Below are positions 13,479-23,576 of a stretch of 45,377 nucleotides of DNA, piece after piece. Both the position numbers and the translations under genes were made by a program. Under the pieces are notes generated by a model. That model saw only the letters and a list, made by a program, of their open reading frames with translations. It was not told where the DNA came from and searched no databases. This DNA is from Bacillota bacterium (GTDB lineage: Bacteria > Bacillota_I > Bacilli_A > RF39 > UBA660). The stretch covers positions 1-45,377 of the forward strand of contig SVAO01000008.1 in the NCBI GenBank assembly GCA_015059365.1. Reading direction: 5' to 3'. The first letter of the stretch is position 1; each line of letters begins with the position of its first letter.

Positions 13479-15578
13479 ATGTATAATCAAAATGAAAAAG
13501 AAGAGAATATTTTGGAAAAATATGGGCGTAATATCATAGAAGATGTAAAAAAGAATAAGATTGATCCAGTAATTGGTCGTGATGAAGAAATACGAGGTAT
13601 TACTAGGGTTTTATCTAGAAAAACAAAGAATAATCCAGTTTTAATAGGAGAACCAGGCGTTGGTAAAACAGCGATAGTAGAAGGTCTTGCATTACGTATT
13701 GTAAAAGGGGACGTTCCAAATAGTTTAAAAAACAAAATAGTTTGGGAATTAGATATGGCAAGTCTAATTGCAGGAGCTAAGTATCGTGGAGAATTTGAAG
13801 AACGTCTTAAAAATGTTTTGAATGAGGTAAAAAAATCGGAAGGTAACATCATCATGTTTATTGATGAAATTCATACTATCGTTGGTAGTGGAGCAACGGA
13901 AGGTGCAATGGACACTTCAAACATTTTAAAACCAATGCTAGCTCGTGGAGAAATTCATGTTATAGGAGCCACTACATTAAGTGAGTATCGAAAATATATT
14001 GAAAAAGATGGTGCTTTAGAACGCCGTTTTCAAAAAATAAAAGTTAATGAACCAACAGTTGAAGATACTGTTACTATACTTCGTGGCTTAAAAGAAAGGT
14101 TTGAAATTCACCATGGTGTTTCTATCCAAGATAAAGCCTTAATTTCTGCTGCAACATTATCAAATCGTTATATTACAGATCGTTTCTTACCAGATAAAGC
14201 AATAGATCTTGTTGATGAGGCATGTGCAACAATTAGGGTACAAATGGATTCTGTACCTACGTCTTTAGATGTGTTAACTCGTGAAATTATGAGACTCCAA
14301 ATTGAAAAAGAAGCGATAAAAAAAGAAAAAGATGAATTATCTAAAAAACGTATGGAAATGATTGATAAATCATTAAAGGAATTAAAAATTAAAGAAAAAG
14401 AATTAACAGAATCTTGGAATAAAGAAAAATCTATTAATGATGAAATAAAAAAGAAAAAAAGAGAAATTGAACAAGCTCGTTTTGATTTAGAACAAGCTGA
14501 AAATAAATATGATTTAGAAAAAGCAGCAAAACTTCGTCACGGTATTATTCCTAAGTTAGAAAAAGAATTAACAGAATTTAATACTGTGGAAAAAAATAAA
14601 TTATTAAGTGATACTGTTACAGTAGATGATATTGCGACTGTTATATCTAAATGGACTAATATTCCTGTTGCTAAATTAGTAAGTAGTGAAAAAGAAAAAT
14701 TATTAAATTTAAAAGATAATTTAGGGAAAAGAGTAATGGGACAAGATGAAGCATTACAACTAGTAAGTGATGCAATAATAAAATCACGTAGTGGTATTAA
14801 AGATCCAAATCGTCCTATTGGTTCATTTATATTTTTGGGTCCTACTGGTGTAGGTAAAACTGAGGTTGCTCGCTCACTTGCTTATGAATTATTCGATGAT
14901 GAGCGACATATGATCAGAATAGATATGAGTGAATATATGGAAAAATTCTCTGTATCTCGTTTAATAGGTGCTCCTCCAGGATATATAGGATATGAAGAAG
15001 GGGGACAATTAACTGAGGCAGTAAGAAGAAATCCTTATAGTATAGTTTTATTTGATGAAATAGAAAAAGCTCATCCGGAAGTTTTAAACTTGTTACTACA
15101 AATTCTTGATGATGGAAGAGTAACTGATTCAAATGGACGTACTGTTGATTTTAAAAACACAATCATTATCATGACTTCTAATTTAGGTAGTGAGTATATT
15201 TTAGAAGGACAAGACGAAAAGGTAATGCAAGAATTACAACATCATTTTCGTCCAGAATTTATTAATCGTATTGATGAAATAATTATATTTAAAAAACTTG
15301 AAAAAAATATTTTGTCTGATATTTTAAATAAAATTATTAAGGAAATTGAAACAAGATTAAAAGATTTAGATATAAAAATTAAATTAAGTGATAAAGCACG
15401 TGATTATTTTATTGAAAATGGTTTTGATGATAATTATGGAGCACGTCCATTAAAACGATTAGTAGGAAGAGAGTTAGAAACAGTACTTGCTCGTATGATT
15501 ATAAATAATGAGATTAAATATGGAAATGAATTAATTGTTGATATCATGGACAATGAAATTATTATAAGAAAGGCTTAA
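13479..15578 (+). CDS. clpB: ClpB disaggregase lacking the N-terminal domain
   Basis: ClpB is a hexameric AAA+ chaperone that pulls proteins out of aggregates with DnaK. This 699-aa form starts at the linker before AAA-1, with no Clp N-domain; full ClpB is about 860 aa. AAA-1 has Walker A GEPGVGKT (57-64) and the pore loop [12 protein letters not shown]. The ClpB-type coiled-coil M-domain follows (about 270-395, including [16 protein letters not shown]), which separates it from ClpC and ClpE. AAA-2 has GPTGVGKT (454-461), the pore loop GYIGYEEGG and DRF-like sensor regions. Mycoplasma ClpB is similarly short and also CIRCE-controlled. The start is placed at 13479 after GAGGTGAT; the longer frame would begin before the -10 box. 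Confidence 0.9.
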   Translation: MYNQNEKEENILEKYGRNIIEDVKKNKIDPVIGRDEEIRGITRVLSRKTKNNPVLIGEPGVGKTAIVEGLALRIVKGDVPNSLKNKIVWELDMASLIAGAKYRGEFEERLKNVLNEVKKSEGNIIMFIDEIHTIVGSGATEGAMDTSNILKPMLARGEIHVIGATTLSEYRKYIEKDGALERRFQKIKVNEPTVEDTVTILRGLKERFEIHHGVSIQDKALISAATLSNRYITDRFLPDKAIDLVDEACATIRVQMDSVPTSLDVLTREIMRLQIEKEAIKKEKDELSKKRMEMIDKSLKELKIKEKELTESWNKEKSINDEIKKKKREIEQARFDLEQAENKYDLEKAAKLRHGIIPKLEKELTEFNTVEKNKLLSDTVTVDDIATVISKWTNIPVAKLVSSEKEKLLNLKDNLGKRVMGQDEALQLVSDAIIKSRSGIKDPNRPIGSFIFLGPTGVGKTEVARSLAYELFDDERHMIRIDMSEYMEKFSVSRLIGAPPGYIGYEEGGQLTEAVRRNPYSIVLFDEIEKAHPEVLNLLLQILDDGRVTDSNGRTVDFKNTIIIMTSNLGSEYILEGQDEKVMQELQHHFRPEFINRIDEIIIFKKLEKNILSDILNKIIKEIETRLKDLDIKIKLSDKARDYFIENGFDDNYGARPLKRLVGRELETVLARMIINNEIKYGNELIVDIMDNEIIIRKA

Positions 15579-15597
15579 GCCTTTTTTCTTTTTTTAA
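15569..15597 (+). terminator. Intrinsic terminator overlapping the clpB stop
   Basis: Palindrome AAAGGCTTAAGCCTTT (15569-15584) contains the TAA stop and runs into a T-rich tract. Confidence 0.8.
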
Positions 15598-15625
15598 AAT
15601 AATGTATAATAATTTTGGTGTTAAT

Positions 15626-16294
15626 ATGAAAAAAGATAAAATTGATATAATATATGAAGATAAATTTATTATTGTTGTTAATAAGCCTGCACATTTATTA
15701 ACAATATCTACTGAAAATGAAAAAGAAAGAACTTTATTTCACAAAGTAATAAATTATGAAAAACAAAAAAATAAAAACAATAAAATATTTATTGTTCACA
15801 GACTAGATAGAGATACTAGTGGATTGATTGTTTTTGCCAAGTCAGAAAAAGTAAAAAAGATATTACAAGATAATTGGGATGAAATGGCAAAAACTAGAGG
15901 TTATGTTGCTGTGGTAGAGGGAAGAATTGAAAAGAAAAAAGATACAATTAAAAATTGGATTAAAGAAAAAATTGATTTTACTTCTTATACTAGTGATAAA
16001 CCAAATGATGGAAAAATTGCTATTACAAAATATGAATTATTAAATACTAGTAAAAGCTATAGTTTATTAAAGATAGAAATTTTAACCGGAAGAAAAAATC
16101 AAATAAGAGTACATATGAAAGATATAGGGCATCCAATCGTGGGTGATAAAAAATATGGGGCTAAAACTAATCCATTAAAAAGATTAGGACTTCATGCTAA
16201 TATATTGGAATTAAAGCATCCAATTACGCATCAGATTCTAAAATTAGAATCTAAAGTACCAAGTATAATGTTAAATATGTTTAGTAAAGATTAA
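15626..16294 (+). CDS. RluD-family 23S rRNA pseudouridine synthase
   Basis: The 222-aa enzyme isomerises uridine to pseudouridine in RNA. It has the catalytic motif HRLDRDTSGLIVFAKS with D61 as nucleophile, the N-terminal IIVVNKPAHLLT strand, and the C-terminal LKIEILTGRKNQIRVHM and HPIVGDKKYG motifs. There is no S4 domain, and the protein is short compared with RluD (about 325 aa), so it resembles the small RluA/RluC-like members. The exact uridine cannot be assigned. ATG 15626 is preferred because GGTG precedes it; the ATG at 15602 has no RBS. Confidence 0.85.
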   Translation: MKKDKIDIIYEDKFIIVVNKPAHLLTISTENEKERTLFHKVINYEKQKNKNNKIFIVHRLDRDTSGLIVFAKSEKVKKILQDNWDEMAKTRGYVAVVEGRIEKKKDTIKNWIKEKIDFTSYTSDKPNDGKIAITKYELLNTSKSYSLLKIEILTGRKNQIRVHMKDIGHPIVGDKKYGAKTNPLKRLGLHANILELKHPITHQILKLESKVPSIMLNMFSKD

Positions 16295-16319
16295 TCCTTA
16301 TTTAATTAAGGATTTTTTT
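16293..16319 (+). terminator. Intrinsic terminator after the pseudouridine synthase
   Basis: Stem AATCCTTA (16293-16300) with TAAGGATT (16307-16314), 6-nt loop, then T-run. Overlaps the stop codon. Confidence 0.8.
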
Positions 16320-16363
16320 GTATATGTGGTTTAATTTTGATAAAACTAATATCGGTGATGATA

Positions 16364-17677
16364 ATGATTACTAATCATATTATAAAAGAAGATTGTGTAA
16401 TTTTATATTTTGATTATTCTTTCGAAATAGGAAGTTTTGGTAAAAACCAAGAAAAGAAAAGTATTTTAAATCAAATTTATGAGTATTTAAAAAATACTAA
16501 AATTAATATTGATGGTAAAAAAATATTGTTAATGTTGGGTTCGACATTAGTTGCTACTTTAATTTATACAGGCGGTATGATTCGATTAGATAGTCTTGAA
16601 TCACCTAGCGTATCTAATATTCAAACTGTAGAAAAAGTAGAGATTGCTAATACTGATACAAATCATGAGTATATAGAAGAACAACAAAAGGAAGTAGAAG
16701 ATAAAAAAGAAGTTGTGGAAGAAAAGAGTGATGAAAATTCTTCAACAAACTCGAAACCTTCTAAAGGTCAACTTGCTAATCAAACAATAAATAAAAAGCC
16801 TAATTCCACTAGTGTTAAGGTAGAAGTAGTTGATAAAAACGAAGAAACAGCTAACAAACATGAAGAAGTTAAGACAGAAGAAAAAGAAAATCTGATTACA
16901 GTATATCGTTCTAATGGAATTATTTTAGAACTCCAAATGGAAGAATATATAGTAGGAGTAGTTGCGGCAGAAATGCCTGCTTCATTTAACATTGAGGCTT
17001 TAAAAGCACAGGCTGTAATCGCAAGAACCTATGCTTTAAAAAAAATATCTCGTGGTGAAGTGTTAACTGATACTGTTAGTACACAAAGCTATATTGATGT
17101 TTTTCAAATGAAAGAAAAATGGGGTAATGACTATGCAAAGTATTACAATAAAATTGTTAATGCAGTTAATAGTACCAAAGGCGAATATTTAATTTATGAT
17201 GGGGAATATATAGAGGCAGTCTATCATTCTACTAGTAATGGCTATACAGAAGCTGCAGTTAATGTTTGGGGGAAAAGTTATCCATATCTCAAAAGTGTTG
17301 AAAGTAGTTGGGATAAAAGTGTTAATAGTTATTTGAAAATAACTAATAAAGAGTTAGAAACAGTATTAAATATTTTAGGTATATCTTATGATGAAAATAT
17401 ACCTATAAACATAATCAAAAGAAATGATAGTGGTCGAGTTAGTCAATTAAAAATTGGGGAAAAGATTTTTTCTGGTATAGAATTTAGAAATTTATTAGGG
17501 CTTCGTTCTACGGATTTTGACATTGAAATAAATAATGACGTTATGACTATAATTACACGTGGATATGGTCATGGAGTAGGAATGAGTCAATATGGTGCTA
17601 ATGAAATGGCAAAAAAAGGTTATAACTATCAAGGTATTATTAATCATTATTATAATGGCGTTAAACTTAGTAAGTAA
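16364..17677 (+). CDS. spoIID: SpoIID-type lytic transglycosylase, membrane anchored
   Basis: SpoIID cleaves peptidoglycan glycan strands during forespore engulfment. This 437-aa protein has a short cytoplasmic N-terminus and one membrane segment (about 53-73). A charged, low-complexity linker follows (about 85-175). The SpoIID domain begins MEEYIVGVVAAEMPASF, with catalytic E203, followed by EALKAQAVIARTYAL, SFNGYTEAA-like YHSTSNGYTEAA and the C-terminal GYGHGVGMSQYGANEMA. The linker is longer than in Bacillus SpoIID (about 340 aa). The ATG at 16364 follows GGTGAT. Vegetative SpoIID-like amidase enhancers (LytB-type) are the main alternative. Confidence 0.85.
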   Translation: MITNHIIKEDCVILYFDYSFEIGSFGKNQEKKSILNQIYEYLKNTKINIDGKKILLMLGSTLVATLIYTGGMIRLDSLESPSVSNIQTVEKVEIANTDTNHEYIEEQQKEVEDKKEVVEEKSDENSSTNSKPSKGQLANQTINKKPNSTSVKVEVVDKNEETANKHEEVKTEEKENLITVYRSNGIILELQMEEYIVGVVAAEMPASFNIEALKAQAVIARTYALKKISRGEVLTDTVSTQSYIDVFQMKEKWGNDYAKYYNKIVNAVNSTKGEYLIYDGEYIEAVYHSTSNGYTEAAVNVWGKSYPYLKSVESSWDKSVNSYLKITNKELETVLNILGISYDENIPINIIKRNDSGRVSQLKIGEKIFSGIEFRNLLGLRSTDFDIEINNDVMTIITRGYGHGVGMSQYGANEMAKKGYNYQGIINHYYNGVKLSK

Positions 17678-17698
17678 CTTCCTAATGGGAGTTTTTTT
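17676..17698 (+). terminator. Intrinsic terminator after spoIID
   Basis: Stem AACTTCC/GGGAGTT (one G-T pair) with a TAAT loop and T-tract, overlapping the stop codon. Confidence 0.75.
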
Positions 17699-17735
17699 AA
17701 TGTAAATATGTTATAATTTATATGAGGTGATTATA

Positions 17736-20078
17736 ATGAACGATATAAAAGACAATACTCTAATAATAGTCCCTTCATATCTTAAAGAAAAAGTGCTTTT
17801 AAACCTTAATAATGGTTTAAAAGATGTTAAAGTTATGACGCTTGATTCATTTATAGATAGTTTTTTATTTACTTATGACGAAAAAACGATTTTTTATTTA
17901 ATGTCTAATTATAATTTAAAATATGATTTAGCACTAATTTATTTAAATAATTTAAAATTTATTGAAAATAAAAATTATATATCACAAAAATTAAACAACT
18001 TGGTTAGATTAAAGAACCATTTAGATAAAGAGAAACTACTTATTTATAATACATTTTTTAAAGAAACTTTAAAAAGAAAAAATATAGTTTTTTATGAAAT
18101 TGAACAAAATAAGTTTAATCAAAATTTGATTAACAGGGTTAAAGAAATTACACAAGTGATGATTATAAATAGCGATGTTGATAATAATTATGCTCACAAT
18201 ATATATCAATTTAAAGATTGCGATGATGAATTAGAATTTGTAGCAGAAAATATTTGTGAACTTTTGAATAATGGTGTAGAGGCCAACAATATCGTTTTAC
18301 TAAATATTGGCAAAGACTATTTATTTGCTTTAAATCGAATATTTAAAATGTATAATATTCCTATAAATGCTCCAAATAAAAGCACTTTATTATCAACAAA
18401 AATGGTAAGTTTTTTCTTAGATAACATTTACTCTGATATATACCAAACATTTGAACGTATTAATCAAAATTTTGATTTAAATAATTTAGATAATTTAGAT
18501 ATTTATAATAAATTAATTAGTATTTGTAATAAATATAATTGGTCAGACAATTATTTGTTAGTTAAAGATTTATTAATTCATGATTTAAAAAATACCAGAA
18601 TTAAAGTTGACAAAATATCACGTGCTGTTCGAGTAGAAAATTTTGAAGAGTATCAACCGATGGATACGGATTATGTGTTTTTGGTAGGTTTTAACCAAGG
18701 GATTATTCCCATATTGGAACGTGATGAAAATTACATTAATGATGCAATAAAAGATGAAGTAAACATTGACAAAACAGTTGAAAAAAATAGTTTCCACAGC
18801 AAAAAAAGTTTGGGAATTATTAGAAATACCAAAAATATGTGGATAAGTTATATTAAAAATAGTAAAAATGGTGAATTACAGTTATCTACATTAAATAATA
18901 TCTTAAATTATCCAGTTATCCACAGTAATAAAAAATATGAATTTTCTAATTTAAACAATTTACTTACATTAGGAAAAGAATTAGATAATTATTTAGCTTA
19001 TGGAACTAAAACAAGCCAATTAAACAATTTATATTCAAATTATTCTAACATAAAATATCGTACTTTTGATAACGCATTTAAAGGAATTAATAAAATACAT
19101 GACTCGTTAATACTATCATATTCTAGTTTAGATAATTATTATAAATGTGCATTTAGATATTATGTAACATCAATTTTAAAATTGAATATATATGAAGAAA
19201 ATTTTGCAAATTATCTGGGCTCTTTATTTCATTTTGTATTATCTAAAAAACAAGAATTAACATTAGAAGAATCTTGGAATTTATTTTTAAATGATAACCC
19301 TAAAGAATTAACTAATAAGGAAATATTTTTTCTAAATAAGGGTAAAGAAGAATTAAAATTTATTTTTAATGTACTAAAAAGACAACAAGATTATACAACT
19401 TTTAAAGATGAAGTTTATGAAACGAAAATCGAAATAGAGAAAGAAAATAATGTTAAATTTGTTGGAATAATAGATAAGATAATGTTTAATAATAATCATT
19501 CTTTAGGTGCAATAGTAGATTATAAAACTGGTAATCCTAATTTAAGTTTAAATAATCTGCCTTATGGGTTAAGCTTACAATTGCCGATATATTTATATTT
19601 AATGAACAATAAATATCCTGATATAGAAGTAGTAGGATTTTATTTGCAAAAAATTCTTCCAAGTATAATTGTTAAAGATCAAGTTAAAACTTTAGATGAG
19701 CAGAAATATGATTTGTTAAAATTACAAGGGTATTCGCTGTCAACAGAATCTAAATTACAGGAATTTGATAAAACGTATGTTGATAGTAGTTTTATAAAAG
19801 GTATGAAGATAGGAAGTAATGGTTTTTATGCTTATGCTAAAACATTAACAAACTCTGAGATGAAAAAGATAAGTAAGCTAGTAGATGAGAAAATAGATGA
19901 TGCTATAAGCAATATTAAAAGTAATAATTTTCAAATTAATCCTAAGCATATAGGAAAGGAAAATATAGGATGTGCTTTTTGTAGTTTTAAAGATATTTGT
20001 TATATGAATAATAAAAATATTGTTTATTTAGATGAAATTAAGAATTTAGATTTCTTAGGAGGTGATGACAATGCCTAG
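17736..20078 (+). CDS. addB: AddB subunit of the AddAB helicase-nuclease (short form)
   Basis: AddB partners AddA in resecting double-strand breaks. The 780-aa protein is much shorter than Bacillus AddB (about 1,160 aa). The N-terminal third shows no Walker A, so it is a non-motor UvrD-like scaffold as in RexB. The C-terminal nuclease domain is clear: SYSSLDNYYKCAFRYYV, then the active-site GAIVDYKTG and QLPIYLYLM. Four cysteines (YYKC, then GCAFCSFKDIC) match the iron-sulfur cluster ligands of AddB. GAGGTGAT precedes the ATG. The gene overlaps addA by eight bases. Confidence 0.85.
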   Translation: MNDIKDNTLIIVPSYLKEKVLLNLNNGLKDVKVMTLDSFIDSFLFTYDEKTIFYLMSNYNLKYDLALIYLNNLKFIENKNYISQKLNNLVRLKNHLDKEKLLIYNTFFKETLKRKNIVFYEIEQNKFNQNLINRVKEITQVMIINSDVDNNYAHNIYQFKDCDDELEFVAENICELLNNGVEANNIVLLNIGKDYLFALNRIFKMYNIPINAPNKSTLLSTKMVSFFLDNIYSDIYQTFERINQNFDLNNLDNLDIYNKLISICNKYNWSDNYLLVKDLLIHDLKNTRIKVDKISRAVRVENFEEYQPMDTDYVFLVGFNQGIIPILERDENYINDAIKDEVNIDKTVEKNSFHSKKSLGIIRNTKNMWISYIKNSKNGELQLSTLNNILNYPVIHSNKKYEFSNLNNLLTLGKELDNYLAYGTKTSQLNNLYSNYSNIKYRTFDNAFKGINKIHDSLILSYSSLDNYYKCAFRYYVTSILKLNIYEENFANYLGSLFHFVLSKKQELTLEESWNLFLNDNPKELTNKEIFFLNKGKEELKFIFNVLKRQQDYTTFKDEVYETKIEIEKENNVKFVGIIDKIMFNNNHSLGAIVDYKTGNPNLSLNNLPYGLSLQLPIYLYLMNNKYPDIEVVGFYLQKILPSIIVKDQVKTLDEQKYDLLKLQGYSLSTESKLQEFDKTYVDSSFIKGMKIGSNGFYAYAKTLTNSEMKKISKLVDEKIDDAISNIKSNNFQINPKHIGKENIGCAFCSFKDICYMNNKNIVYLDEIKNLDFLGGDDNA

Positions 20079-23000
20079 TTGGACTCCGGATCAGATGAAT
20101 GCAATAACACAGGGTGGAACAAATATTATTGTTAGTGCTGGTGCTGGAAGTGGAAAAACCGCGGTATTAACAGAGCGTGTTATCACTAAAATAAAGAATG
20201 GAGTATCTGTTGATAAGCTTCTTATTTTAACCTTTACTAAAGCAGCTGCTAATGAAATGAAAGAAAGAATTAGAAGTGCGATTGTAAAAGAACAATTAGA
20301 TGAACAATTAAAATTGCTTGATTGTGCATATATTACCACATTTGATAGTTTTGCTCTTTCCGTTGTAAAAAAATATCATTATGTAATGAATGTTTCTAAA
20401 AATATTAATATTGGAAATGACAATGTGTTCACTATTGAAAAAAATAAAATATTAGATGAAATTTTTGAAAAAATGTATAAAGATAATAATCCTAAATTTA
20501 TTAAATTGATAAGTGAACAATGTGTAAAAGATGATACTGAAATAAGAAAATACATTTTAAATATTAGAAATAAACTTGATATGAAAGTGGACTCATCTAT
20601 TTATTTAACAGAATATATTAGAAATTATTATAACGATACTAATATTGATAAATTTGTTGATGAATATATAGAATTATTAATAAATAAAATAAATAATTTG
20701 AAGGAAAATTTAGAAGATTTATCTTACTATGTAGATGGAAATCTATATAGTAAATTTGAAGAAGCGTTAAGTCCTTTATTAGAAAGTAAAACATATGATG
20801 ATATAATTTTAAATTATAATATTAAACTTCCGAGACTTCCACAAGGGAGTGATGAAGTTGTTAAAGAAAAAAAAGAAGAACTTAATAATAATATTAAGGA
20901 TTTAAAAAGTTATTTAAGATATAAAAATATACAAGAAATAAAGGATGGTTTATTCAAAACAAAAGAATACGCAGAAATAATTGTTGATATACTGCTTGAA
21001 TTAGAAATAAAAACTAAACAATTTAAGTTTACTAATGATATTTATGAATTTAATGATATTGCAATTCTTGCGATAAATATTTTAAAAAATAATCCAGATA
21101 TCTGTTTGGAATTAAAAAGTTATTTTCATGAAATTTTAGTAGATGAATACCAAGATACAAGTGATATTCAAGAAATTTTTATTAATTTAATTGCCAACAA
21201 TAATGTTTATATGGTAGGTGATATAAAACAGTCTATATATAGATTTAGAAATGCTAATCCATATATATTTAAAAATAAATATGATTCATATTCTAAAAAT
21301 AGTGGTGGTATTAAAATCGATTTAAATAAGAATTTTCGCTCTAGGTTAGAAGTGATTAACAATATTAATTTAATCTTTGATTGTATAATGGATGATTTTA
21401 TAGGTGGTGCTAATTATTCAAGTGACCATCAAATGGTTTTTGGTAATACATCTTATTTAGAATTAGGTAATAATAATTTAAATAATAATCTAGAAATTAT
21501 AAGTTATGATGTGGATAATGTAACTTTTAATAAAAATGAAATAGAAGCTTTTGTTATAGCCAAAGATATCAAGAATAAAATTAATAATAATTATCAAGTT
21601 TTTGATAAGAAAAATAGTTCATTACGTAATTGCAATTATAATGATTTTGTTATTTTAATGGACCGAACTACTGATTTTGATCTATATAAGAAGGTTTTTG
21701 AATATCACAATATTCCGCTTACGATTTATAAAGATGAGGTAGTAAATAATGAGATTGATAATATCGTTATAAGTAACCTTTTAACCCTAATAAAGTTGAT
21801 AAAAAATAATGATTATAACTCGCATTTTCGTTATATGTTTACTAGTGTGGCACGTAGTTTTATCGTTGAAATGAATGATCAAGAAATCTTTGATATTATA
21901 CAAAATAATAAATTTTATACTACTGATTTATTTGTTAAATGTCAAAACATTTCAAACAAAATGGATAGTATCACACCATATCAATTATTAGATTTAATTA
22001 TCACTAATTTTAATATATATGAAAACTTGCTTAAAATAGGTAATATTAAACAAGCGATTATAAGAATTGAACAATTATATAATTTAAGTAGCGATTTAAT
22101 GTCACTTGGGTATGATTGTTATAAATTTATTGATTACTTAAAACAAATTAATGAAGAAAACTATCAAATGAAGTATAGTGTGAATATGGATAGTCTTAAT
22201 GCAGTAAAAACTATGACGATTCATAAATCTAAAGGTTTGGAATATCCAATTTGTTATTTTAGTGGACTTTATAAAAGTTTTAATATAAGTGACTTAAAGG
22301 AGAAAATGTTATTTGACAATTATTTTGGAATTATATTACCTTATTTTGAAGAAGGTGTCTGTGAAACGGTATGTAAAGATTTATTAAAAGATAAATTTTT
22401 AACAGAAGAAGTATCAGAAAAAATAAGATTATTCTATGTCGCATTAACTAGAACTCGCGAGAAAATTATTATGTTATTGCCAAAAAAAGAGAATAATTAT
22501 GTTGTGGAAAAAATAGTTCCAAATAATCATAGACTCAAATACAGAAGCATAGCGGATATGATATATTCTTTGGGTGATAAGTTAAATGACTATTCAAAGG
22601 AAATCAATTTAGATGAATTAGAACTAACCCGTAATTATCAAACATTTATTACTAAAGATTTAAGCAGTTTATTTCTTGATAAGTATGACAAAATAGAGGT
22701 TAGTGAGTTGATTTTCGAACCTGAGTATATAACTGAATCATCCTTTTCTAAGAAAGCAACGAAACTAATTACTAAGGAAATTAAAAACAATATGGATTTA
22801 GGACTAGAAATACACACAATTTTAGAAAACTTAGATTTTCATAATCCAAATTTTCAATTAATTGAAAATAAATTTTATAGAAATAAGGTGGAAAACTTTT
22901 ATTTCAAATTAACTGATATTGATAAGGCTAAAGTATATCAAGAACATGAATTTATGTATGAAAAAGATGGCAATATATATCATGGGATAATAGATTTATT

Positions 23001-23175
23001 ATTAGAGTATGAAGACCATATAGATATTATTGATTATAAGTTAAAGTATACTAATGATGATGCTTATATAAAACAATTAGATGGATATAAAACGTATGTT
23101 TCAAATATTACCAATAAGCAAATAAATGTTTGGCTATATTCTATCATGGATGAAGAGTTTACAAAATTAGTGTAA
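20071..23175 (+). CDS. addA: AddA helicase-nuclease subunit
   Basis: AddA is the 3'-5' helicase and nuclease of AddAB. This 1,034-aa protein has WTPDQMNAI (Q-motif), Walker A AGAGSGKTA (about 22-30), LTFTKAAANEMKERI (Ia), ILVDEYQDTSDIQ (II), VGDIKQSIYRFRNA (III), NFRSRLEVI (IV), TIHKSKGLEYPICYF (V) and RLFYVALTRTREKI (VI). The C-terminal RecB-type nuclease contains LGLEIHTILENLDF and HGIIDLLLEYEDHIDIIDYKLKY with the D...DYK active site. GGAGGTGAT before ATG 20071 lies inside the end of addB, so the subunits are co-translated. It is slightly shorter than Bacillus AddA (1,232 aa). Confidence 0.92.
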   Translation: MPSWTPDQMNAITQGGTNIIVSAGAGSGKTAVLTERVITKIKNGVSVDKLLILTFTKAAANEMKERIRSAIVKEQLDEQLKLLDCAYITTFDSFALSVVKKYHYVMNVSKNINIGNDNVFTIEKNKILDEIFEKMYKDNNPKFIKLISEQCVKDDTEIRKYILNIRNKLDMKVDSSIYLTEYIRNYYNDTNIDKFVDEYIELLINKINNLKENLEDLSYYVDGNLYSKFEEALSPLLESKTYDDIILNYNIKLPRLPQGSDEVVKEKKEELNNNIKDLKSYLRYKNIQEIKDGLFKTKEYAEIIVDILLELEIKTKQFKFTNDIYEFNDIAILAINILKNNPDICLELKSYFHEILVDEYQDTSDIQEIFINLIANNNVYMVGDIKQSIYRFRNANPYIFKNKYDSYSKNSGGIKIDLNKNFRSRLEVINNINLIFDCIMDDFIGGANYSSDHQMVFGNTSYLELGNNNLNNNLEIISYDVDNVTFNKNEIEAFVIAKDIKNKINNNYQVFDKKNSSLRNCNYNDFVILMDRTTDFDLYKKVFEYHNIPLTIYKDEVVNNEIDNIVISNLLTLIKLIKNNDYNSHFRYMFTSVARSFIVEMNDQEIFDIIQNNKFYTTDLFVKCQNISNKMDSITPYQLLDLIITNFNIYENLLKIGNIKQAIIRIEQLYNLSSDLMSLGYDCYKFIDYLKQINEENYQMKYSVNMDSLNAVKTMTIHKSKGLEYPICYFSGLYKSFNISDLKEKMLFDNYFGIILPYFEEGVCETVCKDLLKDKFLTEEVSEKIRLFYVALTRTREKIIMLLPKKENNYVVEKIVPNNHRLKYRSIADMIYSLGDKLNDYSKEINLDELELTRNYQTFITKDLSSLFLDKYDKIEVSELIFEPEYITESSFSKKATKLITKEIKNNMDLGLEIHTILENLDFHNPNFQLIENKFYRNKVENFYFKLTDIDKAKVYQEHEFMYEKDGNIYHGIIDLLLEYEDHIDIIDYKLKYTNDDAYIKQLDGYKTYVSNITNKQINVWLYSIMDEEFTKLV

Positions 23176-23187
23176 ATAACAATTATT

Positions 23188-23216
23188 TTGCAAAAAAATT
23201 ACTTTTATGGTACAAT
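23188..23216 (+). promoter_or_regulatory. Promoter before the HTH/membrane protein pair
   Basis: TTGCAA (23188-23193), 17-nt spacer, TACAAT (23211-23216). Confidence 0.6.
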
Positions 23217-23231
23217 TAGAATGGTGATAGT

Positions 23232-23576
23232 ATGAAAGAAAAAGAGGAAGCTATTAAATTAATTCAAAAAAAATTGGATAATAATTCTTTTTATACCTAC
23301 AATGAAATTGCGGAAATTACTGGATATCATCCAAAATATATTTTGAAATTAAAAAAAGAAATACAAGAAGGAACTGTTTCTTTGGAACATGGCAATAAAA
23401 ACAGAAAACCAATTAACGCCATACCAGAAGAAGAAAAACAAAAAATAATTAGTCTTTATAAAAGATCTAATGCTAGTATTAGGCGTTTTTGTAAATTCTA
23501 TGGTCGAAGAAGTTATTCTTGTGTTTATAATGTTATTCAAGAATATTTAAGAAATAAGGAGGAAGATAATTTATGA
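23232..23576 (+). CDS. HTH protein resembling an ISNCY-type transposase N-terminus
   Basis: The 114-aa protein has two short helical DNA-binding-like segments. The first, YNEIAEITGYHPKYILKLKKEI, is followed by a GTVSLEHGNKNRKP stretch. That order (HTH, then an LxHGN-x-(R/K)-x-P linker) is typical of the N-terminus of ISNCY-like transposases. No catalytic DDE domain follows in any frame; instead the next gene starts within the stop (ATGA overlap). It has its own promoter and a GGTGATAG RBS. A domesticated transposase HTH acting as a regulator of the membrane protein gene is the likeliest reading. Confidence 0.55.
   Translation: MKEKEEAIKLIQKKLDNNSFYTYNEIAEITGYHPKYILKLKKEIQEGTVSLEHGNKNRKPINAIPEEEKQKIISLYKRSNASIRRFCKFYGRRSYSCVYNVIQEYLRNKEEDNL

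Noticed and set aside
13479..15578. Calling the ATPase ClpC or ClpE because of its short N-terminus
   Set aside because: The full ClpB-type M-domain with [16 protein letters not shown] is present, there is no N-terminal zinc finger or Clp N repeat, and CIRCE rather than CtsR sites precede it.
17736..20078. AddB as a pseudogene because it is about 380 aa shorter than in Bacillus
   Set aside because: The nuclease motif and all four iron-sulfur cysteines are intact and the gene is coupled to a complete addA.
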